A stretch of 64,000 bases of DNA from DATKBT01 sp035546295 (lineage in GTDB: Bacteria > Acidobacteriota > Thermoanaerobaculia > Multivoradales > Multivoraceae). The position numbers were made by a program, and so were the translations under genes. Within the stretch, counting starts at the first letter, position 1. The number at the start of each line of letters is the position of its first letter. Shown in pieces: positions 53,345 to 60,446 of the stretch. The stretch spans positions 1-64,000 of the forward strand of contig DATKBT010000099.1 of assembly GCA_035546295.1 (NCBI GenBank). Reading direction: 5' to 3'. Below the pieces are notes generated by a model. That model did no database searches. It was given only the letters and a program-made list of their open reading frames with translations, and was not told the DNA's origin.

Positions 53345-54472
53345 ATGGAGATCACGGGCATCAGCATCTACCAGGTCGACCTGCCACTCCGCGAGGGGAG
53401 CTACCGGTGGTCGGGCGGCAAGTCGGTCGAGGTCTTCGACTCGACGATCGTGCGGGTCGAGACCGACGAGGGACTGGTGGGTCACGGCGAGATCTGCCCG
53501 CTGGGTCCGTTCTACCTACCCGCCTACGCGGCCGGGGCGCGAGCCGGCATCGCCGAGCTGGCGCCGACCCTGTTGGGCGAGGATCCGCTCCAGCCGGCGG
53601 TGCTCCAGCGCCGGATGGAGGCGACGCTCAAGGGGCACCCCTATGTGCGCTCGGCGATCGACGTCGCCTGCTGGGACCTCCTGGGGCAGGCGTGTGGACA
53701 GCCGGTGTGCACCCTGCTCGGCGGCCGCTACGGCGAGAGCTTCCCCCTCTACCGCGCGATCTCGCAAGAAGAGCCGGAGGCGATGGCGGCGAAGGTCGCC
53801 CGCTACCGGGAGGAGGGCTACCGCAGGTTCCAGCTCAAGGTCGGCTCCGACGTCGAGACCGACGTCGAGCGCATCCGAGCCGTGCGCGACGCCCTCGAGC
53901 CCGGTGACGTGCTGGTCGCCGACGCCAACACCGGCTGGCTCCAGCACCAGGCGGCGCGCGTGGTGCGCGCGGTGCGCGACGTCGATGTCTACATCGAGCA
54001 GCCCTGCCCGAGCTACGAGGAGTGCCTCTCGATCCGGCGGCGGACCGACCATCCGTTCGTGCTCGACGAGTCGATCGACTCGCTCGGCGCGTTATTGCGC
54101 GCTCACGCGGACGGCGCGATGGACGCAGTCAACCTCAAGATCTCGAAATTCGGGGGACTCACTCCGGCGAAGCTGGCGCGCGACCTGTGCGTCGAGCTGG
54201 GCGTCGTGATGACGATCGAGGACTCCTGGGGAGGCGACGTGGCGACCGCCGCGATCGCTCACCTCGCCCACAGCACGCCCCCCGAGCTGCTGTTCACGGC
54301 CACCGACTTCAACTCCTACGTCACGGTGTCGACCGCCGAGAGCGCTCCGCGACGGGAGCAGGGGAGGATGGCGGCGCCGACCGAGCCGGGGCTGGGGTTG
54401 CGCGTGCGCGACGACGTGCTGGGAGAGCCGGTGTGGAGCACGACCACGAGATCGGGGACAGGTACCGAATAG
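53345..54472 (+). CDS. Enolase-superfamily dehydratase (mandelate racemase group)
   Basis: 375 aa from ATG 53345. Capping domain, then the barrel with RFQLKVGSDVETDVER (Lys base region), the metal ligands Asp (LVADANTGWL), Glu (VYIEQPCPSYEE) and Glu/Asp (FVLDESID), the Lys of NLKISKFGGLT, and TIEDSWGGD. The QPCPSYEECLSIRRRTD wording matches the cis-3-hydroxy-L-proline dehydratase-type subgroup, but the substrate is unproven. The last eight codons and the stop (TTRSGTGTE region) lie in a REP-like hairpin, so the C-terminus has been rewritten by that element. Confidence 0.87.
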   Translation: MEITGISIYQVDLPLREGSYRWSGGKSVEVFDSTIVRVETDEGLVGHGEICPLGPFYLPAYAAGARAGIAELAPTLLGEDPLQPAVLQRRMEATLKGHPYVRSAIDVACWDLLGQACGQPVCTLLGGRYGESFPLYRAISQEEPEAMAAKVARYREEGYRRFQLKVGSDVETDVERIRAVRDALEPGDVLVADANTGWLQHQAARVVRAVRDVDVYIEQPCPSYEECLSIRRRTDHPFVLDESIDSLGALLRAHADGAMDAVNLKISKFGGLTPAKLARDLCVELGVVMTIEDSWGGDVATAAIAHLAHSTPPELLFTATDFNSYVTVSTAESAPRREQGRMAAPTEPGLGLRVRDDVLGEPVWSTTTRSGTGTE

Positions 54473-54493
54473 ATCGGTACTGTCCCCGATCTT
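54449..54493. repeat. REP-like hairpin overlapping the dehydratase stop codon
   Basis: AGATCGGGGACAG pairs with CTGTCCCCGATCT, and TACCGA with TCGGTA, with one unpaired G and a loop ATAGA. The GGGGACAGTACCG core is the kind of sequence associated with REP-associated tyrosine transposases. It ends in TCTTCTTG, so it may also stop transcription. Only one copy is seen in this window. Confidence 0.65.
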
Positions 54494-54537
54494 CTTGTAG
54501 CGTCTCGGTCGTCACTGGGAACAAGGGAGCACGACCG

Positions 54538-55038
54538 ATGGCGAAGTCACCTGAGGAGGTGGCGGCGACGATGATCGCGTCACTCGAGGAGAAGACCGGC
54601 AGGCCGCTCGAGAGGTGTGTGGCGATCGTCACGAAGATCGGTCTCGACAAGCACGGCGAGATCGTGAGGATGCTCAAGGCCGATCACGGCGTCGGCCACG
54701 GTTATGCCAACCTGATCGCCCACCAGGCGCGTGCCAGCGATGCCGGCTCGGCGGCCTCGCAGGACGATCTGGTCGACGCGCAGTACTCGGGACCGAAGGC
54801 TGCGCTGCGGCCGATCTACGACCGCCTCGCCGCCGAGGTCTCGAGGCTCGGCAGCGACGTCGAGCTCTCGCCCAAGAAGACGTACGTGAGCTTGCGCCGC
54901 AACAAGCAGTTCGGGCTGATCCAGCCCTCGACGAAGACCCGGGTCGACGTCGGCATCAACTGGAAGGGCAAGGAGCCCGAGGGGCGGCTCGAGGCGTCGG
55001 GGAGCTTCAACGCGATGGTCAGCCATCGCGTGCGCTGA
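54538..55038 (+). CDS. DUF4287 / DUF5655 domain protein, 3' frameshifted
   Basis: 166 aa. DUF4287 (SPEEVAATMIASLEEKTGRP, ADHGVGHGYANLIAHQA) and DUF5655 (SGPKAALRPIYDRLAAEVSR, LSPKKTYVSLRRNKQF, then WKGKEPEGRLEASGSFNAM). The frame stops at SHRVR-TGA 55036-55038. In the -1 frame the sequence continues LSAPEEVDAELLGWLRQAYE to TGA 55101-55103, which is the usual end of this family. A single missing base near 55035 explains it. This is either a sequencing/assembly error or a true recent mutation. The protein probably retains most of its function. Cytoplasmic, role unknown. Confidence 0.88.
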   Translation: MAKSPEEVAATMIASLEEKTGRPLERCVAIVTKIGLDKHGEIVRMLKADHGVGHGYANLIAHQARASDAGSAASQDDLVDAQYSGPKAALRPIYDRLAAEVSRLGSDVELSPKKTYVSLRRNKQFGLIQPSTKTRVDVGINWKGKEPEGRLEASGSFNAMVSHRVR

Positions 55039-55143
55039 GCGCGCCGGAGGAGGTCGACGCCGAGCTCCTCGGGTGGTTGCGGCAGGCCTACGAGCAGGCG
55101 TGAGCTCGGACGCCGGGGTGGCGTCGGCTTGCGAGAACCGTGC

Positions 55144-56466
55144 TCACACCTCGCGCAGCCGACGCGCCAGGCGTCGCCGCACCGGCTCGCTGCGGCTGAG
55201 CTGCCAAGCCCGCTGCAGGTAGCGCTTCGCTTCGTCGGGGCGGCCGGCCCGCGCCGCGAGCTCGCCGCGGGCAAGGTGGAAGGGAGCGTAGCTCTCGAGT
55301 AGCGGCTCGGCCTCGAGACGGCTCAGCTCGGCGAGACCGCGCTCCGCCCCCTCGACCTCGGCCAGCGCGACCGCGCGGTTGGTCGCGGTCACCGGCGACG
55401 GCGCGATCGCCAGCAGCTCGTCGTAGAGCGTGACGATGCGCGGCCAGTCGACGGCCCCCGCCGGCCGCGCCAGCGTGTAGCAGCTCGCGATCTCGGCGAG
55501 CAGGTGATAGCGGGTCAGCCGATCGCCGCGCGCGGCCCGATCGAGGTGCCGGAGGCCGCGACGGACGAGCCCGGCATCCCAGCGCCCGGCGTCCTGCTCG
55601 TCGTAGCGCAGCGGCTCTCCCTCGTGGTCGACGCGGGCCGGCAGGCGCGCCGCCTGAAAGCAGAAGAGCGCGGCGAGCGCGCTCGCCTCGGGCGTCGAGG
55701 TGCGGGGATCGCCGGTGAGCAGCTCGACCAGGCGGATCGCCTCGTGACAGAGGTCGCGGCGCACCAGCTCGTCCCCCTGGTGGGTAGCGTAGCCCTCGTT
55801 GAAGACCAGGTAGAGCACCTCGAGGACGACGTCGAGCCGGGCGGCGAGCTCGTCGGGCGGCGGCACCACGAACGGAGGGTCGATCTCCTGGAGCTTGCGC
55901 TTGGCGCGCACCAAGCGCTGCGCGATCGCGGTGTCCCTGGCGAGGAAGGCGCGCGCGATCTCGGCGACGCCGAAGCCGGCGACGTTCTTGAGGGTGAGCG
56001 CGATCTGGGCATCGCGCGGCAGGGCCGGGTGACAGCAGAGCATGACCATCGTCAGCTCGTCGTCGGCCGGGCGGTCCAGCTCCGGCTCTGCGGCGGTGTC
56101 TCCGGATCGTGAGTGCAGGTCGGCGGTCACTCGATCCTCGCGGTCGCGCCACGACTTGCGTCGGCGCAGTGCGTCGAGCGCCCGGTTTCGCGCGACGGTC
56201 ATGAGCCAGGCTTCGGGCTTCCCGGGAACGCCGCGATAGGGCCACAGGCGCAACGCCGAGAGCAGGGCCTCCTGCACCGCGTCCTCGATCAGCTCGAGCT
56301 CGCTCGCGCCGAAGGAGCGGGTGAGCGCCGCCACGATCCTGCCGGACTGGCGGCGGAACAGATGCTCGACCAGGGGCTCGATCGAGGTGGATCCGGTGGA
56401 TTCTGGGTTCACGGGCTCGGGAGGTGTGTCGTCGGGGTGCCGTGGCTGACGTGGGGAGCCTGCCAT
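55144..56466 (-). CDS. ECF sigma factor with C-terminal TPR-like domain (ECF42 type)
   Basis: 440 aa from ATG 56466; an in-frame start at 56568 exists but adds Pro/Arg-rich sequence. Sigma region 2 (EPLVEHLFRRQSGRIVAALT, EDAVQEALLSALRLWPY, PEAWLMTVARNRALDALRRR), region 4 (ALTLKNVAGFGVAEIARAFL), then the long C-terminal domain with LYLVFNEGYATHQGD, CFQAARLPARVDHEG and a TPR-like tail. This is the architecture of ECF42 sigma factors, whose partner is a DGPF/YCII protein, found here at 56975-57316. The C-terminal domain replaces an anti-sigma factor in that group. Confidence 0.9.
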   Translation of the reverse strand: MAGSPRQPRHPDDTPPEPVNPESTGSTSIEPLVEHLFRRQSGRIVAALTRSFGASELELIEDAVQEALLSALRLWPYRGVPGKPEAWLMTVARNRALDALRRRKSWRDREDRVTADLHSRSGDTAAEPELDRPADDELTMVMLCCHPALPRDAQIALTLKNVAGFGVAEIARAFLARDTAIAQRLVRAKRKLQEIDPPFVVPPPDELAARLDVVLEVLYLVFNEGYATHQGDELVRRDLCHEAIRLVELLTGDPRTSTPEASALAALFCFQAARLPARVDHEGEPLRYDEQDAGRWDAGLVRRGLRHLDRAARGDRLTRYHLLAEIASCYTLARPAGAVDWPRIVTLYDELLAIAPSPVTATNRAVALAEVEGAERGLAELSRLEAEPLLESYAPFHLARGELAARAGRPDEAKRYLQRAWQLSRSEPVRRRLARRLREV

Positions 56467-56581
56467 CCGCCGGGGTGGTGAGCCAACGCCCTCGGACGCG
56501 TAGTCTGCGGCGTGCGTGAAGCCGATGCACGCCTTTCGGTGTGAGACCGGCGGGGGAGGCGTCGGCAAGGGCGGAGGAGGA

Positions 56582-56761
56582 TCAGGGATGAGTTCTGCTG
56601 AGCGAAGAACCGTTCGTGAACGGCTGAAGGAGGCCGCGGCCGAGCTCGGACAGCGTGAGGTTCTCGTCGACGAACAGGAGCTCGCGCGTCATCACGTCCT
56701 CCGCGGTGCGCGCTTTCGACGTGATCTTGCTCTTTGCTGGGGTCATCGTTTCGGTGGTCAT
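56582..56761 (-). pseudogene. Truncated CBS-domain protein
   Basis: 59 aa from ATG 56761, with GGAA nine to twelve bases upstream. Residues ~20-45 (TAEDVMTRELLFVDENLTLS) are the start of a CBS domain. After LSELGRGLL the sequence turns into FTNGSSLSRTHP and stops, leaving about a fifth of a normal two-CBS protein. Remnant or a short decoy protein. It lies between the ECF42 sigma gene and its YCII partner. 56762-56974 (213 bp) between it and the YCII gene shows nothing else. Confidence 0.5.
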
Positions 56762-56974
56762 GATTTCGTTCCTTTCGGGACTGCTGACCGCCGCGACGAC
56801 TCTGGCACCGTGCGATCGCGTTGCGACCACCCGAGGGGGTGGGACGAGGCGATTACGTCGCGGGGCAGTTTGCCGCGTGACCGCCGTGTGCAGCGCCACG
56901 AGGAGCAGCCGGGGCGCGCTGACGAGCCCTCGCCGCTCGAGCCAGGACGCGCCGGTCGGGGGCATCTCGGGGAC

Positions 56975-57316
56975 CTACACCTCGTCGATCTCGCGCACGG
57001 TGATCCAGCCGTGCTCGAGGTGCGGGCAGCTCCGTGAGAGCTCGACCGCTTCTGTGTAGCTCTCCGCCTCGACCAGGAAGAAGCCGCCCAGAACCTCCTT
57101 CGCCTCGGTGTAGGGGCCGTCGAGGACCCGGACCTCGGCCTCGTTTCTGCGCAGGACCTTGCCCCCCTCGTCCTTGAGCTTCTGGCCGCCGACGACGCGC
57201 CCTCCGAGGCTCTCGCGCCAGGCGCGGTAGCGGTCGATGATCGTCTGCATCTCCTCTGGGCTCCAGTCGGGATTGTCGGCGGGATTCTCGTTGAGCAGCA
57301 GCAGGAACTTGGACAT
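56975..57316 (-). CDS. YCII/DGPF-domain protein, partner of the ECF42 sigma factor
   Basis: 113 aa from ATG 57316, preceded by GGAG. FLLLLNENPADNPDWSPEEM opens a ferredoxin-like fold, followed by RVLDGPYTEAKEVLGGFFLV with the DGPF-type motif as DGPY and the Glu of the active or binding site. The C-terminus CPHLEHGWITVREID carries the usual His. In ECF42 loci, DGPF proteins are thought to belong to the sigma factor regulon. It is transcribed in the same direction as, and upstream of, the sigma gene, with the CBS remnant between. Confidence 0.9.
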   Translation of the reverse strand: MSKFLLLLNENPADNPDWSPEEMQTIIDRYRAWRESLGGRVVGGQKLKDEGGKVLRRNEAEVRVLDGPYTEAKEVLGGFFLVEAESYTEAVELSRSCPHLEHGWITVREIDEV

Positions 57317-57470
57317 CGGCGTGAGCTCCTCCGGTTTTCTCGTGGCGAGCGTATCGGGGTCCGGCAGCGGCCGGGCCCCGCAGATCGACGAACGGGGCTG
57401 CCTGGAATCGACAGCCCCGGGCAGAGGTCGTGTCATGATGGGGGCGCCCACACGACACGAGGTCGAGGTC

Positions 57471-58262
57471 ATGTCGTACGAACAGATCCTGTTCGAGCGC
57501 CGGGGCACGGTTGCGCTCGTCACGCTCAACCGGCCCGAGAAGCTCAACGCCTGGACCGAGGTCATGCGCTCGGAGCTGTGTGACGCACTCGCCCGCATCA
57601 ACGAAGATCCCGCGCTCGGCGCCGCGGTGCTCACCGGCGCCGGGCGGGGCTTCTGCGCCGGCGCCGACATCGAGGCGGTCTTCGAGGCCGGCATCGACGG
57701 CGAGCCCGCGACGCCGGGGAGCCCGGATGCCGTCCGTCCCGACTGGGTGCGGCTCGTGCGCGAGTCGAAGCCGCTGATCGCGGCCGTCAACGGCGTCGCG
57801 GTCGGCGTCGGCATCACCCAGATCCTGCCCTTCGACGTGCTGGTGGCCTCGACCGAGGCGAAGGTCGGGATGTTCTTCGTGCGCATGGGACTGGTTCCCG
57901 AGCTCGCGTCCTCGCAGCTCCTGGTTCAGCGCGTCGGCTTCGCCCTGGCGAGCGAGATGTGCCTCACCGGCCGGCTCTACGACGCTCGGGAGCTCGAGGG
58001 CCGGGGCCTGTTCAACGCGGTGGTCGAGCCCGGCGAGCTGATCGAGCGGGCGCTCGCGGTCGCCGAGGAGATCGCGGCCAACGCGCCTTCCTCGCTGCGC
58101 GCGGTGAAGCGGCTGCTGACCGCGAACGCGGCCGAGCAGGATCTCGACCTGGTCCAGCAGCGGGAGATGGCCGAGCTCCATCTCGCCTACCGGACTCCCG
58201 AGCACCGGGAGGCGGTGGCGGCCTTTCTCGAGAAGCGGGCGCCCGTCTTCGTGCGGTCTTGA
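57471..58262 (+). CDS. Enoyl-CoA hydratase/isomerase family protein
   Basis: 263 aa from ATG 57471. Crotonase motifs: VALVTLNRPEKLNAWTEVM, the oxyanion GRGFCAGADIEAVF and NGVAVGVGITQILPFDV. The catalytic Glu pair is partly kept (FFVRMGLVPELASSQLL, with Glu in the second position), as in isomerase-like members. Ends FLEKRAPVF, typical. Cytoplasmic, in beta-oxidation or a side pathway. No close neighbour with the same direction until the ArsR pair. Confidence 0.9.
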   Translation: MSYEQILFERRGTVALVTLNRPEKLNAWTEVMRSELCDALARINEDPALGAAVLTGAGRGFCAGADIEAVFEAGIDGEPATPGSPDAVRPDWVRLVRESKPLIAAVNGVAVGVGITQILPFDVLVASTEAKVGMFFVRMGLVPELASSQLLVQRVGFALASEMCLTGRLYDARELEGRGLFNAVVEPGELIERALAVAEEIAANAPSSLRAVKRLLTANAAEQDLDLVQQREMAELHLAYRTPEHREAVAAFLEKRAPVFVRS

Positions 58263-58305
58263 TCCGTGAGCGGGCCTTCCCGCCTTGACGGAACCGGGCC
58301 GATAT

Positions 58306-58321
58306 GTAACCGTATGGTTAC
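58306..58321. promoter_or_regulatory. ArsR-type operator palindrome
   Basis: GTAACC-GTAT-GGTTAC, a perfect 6-bp dyad with a 4-bp centre, 30 bp before the ArsR ATG. The same GTAACCNNNNGGTTAC motif is familiar in front of ArsR/SRPBCC operons. TTGACG at 58285-58290 may be a -35; no convincing -10 is seen. Autoregulation is inferred. Confidence 0.7.
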
Positions 58322-58350
58322 TAATTCGGGAGATCGACGCGCAAGGCCCG

Positions 58351-58710
58351 ATGCAGCCCACCGATGACAGAGCCTCGCTCGACCAGGATCACGTCTTCAT
58401 GGCGCTCGCCCACCCCGTGCGCCGCAGGATCCTCGACGTGCTCAAGGCGTCGCCCGGCTGCAGCGTGGCCGAGGTCTGCTCCCACTTCGAGATGAGCCGG
58501 ATCGGCGTCATGAAGCACCTCAAGGTGCTCGAGCGGGCGGACCTGGTGCTCTCCGAGAAGGTGGGGCGGACCCGGGAGCTGCACTTCAACGTGGTGCCGA
58601 TCCAGATGATCTACGACCGTTGGACCACCGAGCTGAGCGCGCTGTGGGCGCGGCGGCTCACCGACCTCAAGTACCGCGTCGAGTCGAGCAGCGACGACGC
58701 GGAGTCGTGA
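58351..58710 (+). CDS. ArsR-family winged-helix regulator
   Basis: 119 aa from ATG 58351; the earlier in-frame start at 58285 would cover the operator. HVFMALAHPVRRRILDVLKA, then CSVAEVCSHFEMSRIGVMKH (recognition helix) and LKVLERADLVLSEKVGRTRE (wing). No metal-binding Cys pair, so this is the SRPBCC-linked rather than the metal-sensing type. It overlaps the downstream SRPBCC frame (TGATG). Confidence 0.92.
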   Translation: MQPTDDRASLDQDHVFMALAHPVRRRILDVLKASPGCSVAEVCSHFEMSRIGVMKHLKVLERADLVLSEKVGRTRELHFNVVPIQMIYDRWTTELSALWARRLTDLKYRVESSSDDAES

Positions 58711-58757
58711 TGACGGCTTGGGATCACGATCGCTTCGAGAGCAACGAGGAGATGGAG

Positions 58758-59306
58758 ATGACCGAGACCGGCAAGCAAGCGACCGCGAAGTTCAGGGTCT
58801 TCATTCGCGGCACCATGGACCAGGTGTGGCGGGAGCTGACCAAGACCGACGAGGTCCAGAAGGCGATGTTCAATTCGCGCCTGGACACCCCCGGGCTGGA
58901 GCCCGGGGCGCCGATCCGGATGCGCTCGCCCAACGGCAAGTACACGGCCGTGGTCGGCGAGGTGGTCGAGTGCCGCAAGCCGCTGCGCTTCTCCCACACC
59001 TTCCGCTTCACCAACTACGACGACCCCGAGTGCACGGTGATCTACGACCTCGAGCAGAAGGACGACGGGGTCGAGTTCACCTTGACCATCGAGAACCTGC
59101 CCGAGGGCACCAAGACCGCCAAGCAGATGCGGCAGGGCGGCCCCTGGATCTGCAACGTCCTCAAGTCGGTGGTCGAGACCGGCAAGCCGCCGCTGATGGC
59201 GCGCGTGCTCTATCCCGTGATGGGCGCGCTCGCGCCGCTGATGACGCCCAAGCGCTGCCGCTCGAGCAACTGGCCGCTCGCTTCACGCTCCGGCAGCGCC
59301 GCCTGA
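58758..59306 (+). CDS. SRPBCC (AHSA1/START-like) protein
   Basis: 182 aa from ATG 58758 (GAGGAG six bases upstream). ATG 58710, fused to the ArsR stop, would add 16 residues and is possible. SRPBCC fold: FRVFIRGTMDQVWRELTKTD, VVGEVVECRKPLRFSHTFRF, VIYDLEQKDDGVEFTLTIEN, then the long C-terminal helix. Ends TPKRCRSSNWPL, the normal end of this AHSA1-like subgroup. Binds a hydrophobic ligand or acts as a chaperone-like factor. Likely controlled by the ArsR protein. Confidence 0.9.
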   Translation: MTETGKQATAKFRVFIRGTMDQVWRELTKTDEVQKAMFNSRLDTPGLEPGAPIRMRSPNGKYTAVVGEVVECRKPLRFSHTFRFTNYDDPECTVIYDLEQKDDGVEFTLTIENLPEGTKTAKQMRQGGPWICNVLKSVVETGKPPLMARVLYPVMGALAPLMTPKRCRSSNWPLASRSGSAA

Positions 59307-59331
59307 GCCGGAACCACGGGAGAGCTGAAAC

Positions 59332-59709
59332 ATGAAGAGCGTGCTCGCCATCGTCGCCGGCTTCGTCGTCTGGACCGCGATCTACCTCGGCTCCAACCAG
59401 GGGATCGTCGCGGCCTTCGCGGATCGGTTCGCAGAGGACGGGTCGACCCGCGACCCGGCGGCGCTGCTCCTGGTGCTCCTGGCCAGCGTCGTCGCCTCGT
59501 TCGTCGCCGGTTGGGTCAACGCGGCGCTCGCTCCTAGCTCCCGGCTCCAGCATGGGCTTGTGCTCGGCGCCGTCAACCTGCTGGTGGGGATCGCCGTGCA
59601 GTCGGCCTACTGGACGACGATCCCGCTCTGGTTCCACGTCGTCTTCCTCGCGCTCCTGGTTCCCGTGATCGTGTTCGGGTCCTGGGTGCGCGCGCGCCGG
59701 GGCGCCTGA
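59332..59709 (+). CDS. Small four-helix membrane protein
   Basis: 125 aa, four predicted helices: VLAIVAGFVVWTAIYLGSNQ, ALLLVLLASVVASFVAGWVN, GLVLGAVNLLVGIAVQSAYW and VVFLALLVPVIVFGSWVRAR. No family is recognised with certainty; similar short proteins are annotated as hypothetical or DUF. It lies 25 bp after the SRPBCC gene, in the same direction, so cotranscription with the ArsR operon is plausible. Confidence 0.75.
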   Translation: MKSVLAIVAGFVVWTAIYLGSNQGIVAAFADRFAEDGSTRDPAALLLVLLASVVASFVAGWVNAALAPSSRLQHGLVLGAVNLLVGIAVQSAYWTTIPLWFHVVFLALLVPVIVFGSWVRARRGA

Positions 59710-59831
59710 GGAGCGCGACTGCCGCAACGCGGGGGCCCCGGATCGGTAGAATGCGTCGACCTGGCGGGAGACCCCTCGTCGGGTCGACCGGCTCCCGCCG
59801 GAAGCTCACAGAATCGGAGGACCCGAGAACC

Positions 59832-60371
59832 ATGCATCGAACCACTCTCCATCGCGTCCTGCTCCGCAGCACCCTGGCGCTGCTCGTCCTCGTCCTCACA
59901 GCCTCGGCGGCGCTCGCCCAGCGCGGCGACGACAGCGGCCGCCGGAGCAAGAACGGCAAGCTCGAAGGTACCGTCGGCGGCGTCGGCGTAACCATGGAGT
60001 ACGGCCGCCCCAGCGTCAACGAACGCGAGATCTGGGGCAAGCTGGTGCCCTACGGCAGCGTCTGGCGAACCGGCGCCGACGAGGCGACGACGATCGCGCT
60101 GTCCAAAGACGCCGAGATCGAAGGGGAGCCGATCCCAGCCGGGACCTACTCCTTCTTCGCCATCCCGGGCGAGTCGGAGTGGACGCTGATCTTCAACAAG
60201 GTCGCCGAGCAGTGGGGGGCCTTCAGCTACGACCAAGCGCAGGACGCCCTGCGGGTGACGGTGACGCCAGAAGCCGCCGAGCACGTCGAGGCACTCGACT
60301 ACCAGATCGACGGCGACCAGGTCGTCCTGCGCTGGGAGAAGCTGGCGGTTCCGTTCGAGATCTCGGGCTGA
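59832..60371 (+). CDS. DUF2911 secreted protein
   Basis: 179 aa from ATG 59832, with GGAGG upstream. Signal peptide (LALLVLVLTASAALAQ). DUF2911 pattern: GVTMEYGRPSVNEREIWGKL, VPYGSVWRTGADEATTI, AGTYSFFAIPGESEWTLIF and the closing LRWEKLAVPFEIS. Bacterial DUF2911 proteins are exported; function unknown. Followed by a strong intrinsic terminator. TAGAAT at 59747-59752 is a plausible -10. Confidence 0.9.
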   Translation: MHRTTLHRVLLRSTLALLVLVLTASAALAQRGDDSGRRSKNGKLEGTVGGVGVTMEYGRPSVNEREIWGKLVPYGSVWRTGADEATTIALSKDAEIEGEPIPAGTYSFFAIPGESEWTLIFNKVAEQWGAFSYDQAQDALRVTVTPEAAEHVEALDYQIDGDQVVLRWEKLAVPFEISG

Positions 60372-60396
60372 GCCCGGGCTCGCGATGACCTCGGCG

Positions 60397-60423
60397 GGGG
60401 GCCGGCTCGCCGGCCCCCTTTTT
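60397..60423 (+). terminator. Rho-independent terminator
   Basis: A perfect 10-bp stem (GGGGGCCGGC / GCCGGCCCCC) with a 2-nt loop is followed by TTTTT. It closes the DUF2911 gene and insulates the topoisomerase gene 23 bp downstream. This is the clearest intrinsic terminator in the window. Confidence 0.9.
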
Positions 60424-60446
60424 CGCCTGATCTCTCCAGAGGCGCC

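Noticed and set aside
55036..55103. Programmed -1 frameshifting in the DUF5655 gene
   Set aside because: There is no slippery heptamer or downstream structure, so a base deletion or a sequencing error is simpler.
56516..57037. A plus-strand 173-aa ORF with a strong ribosome site
   Set aside because: Its sequence is the antisense of the CBS fragment and the YCII gene, and it has no protein-like segment beyond the first ~35 codons.
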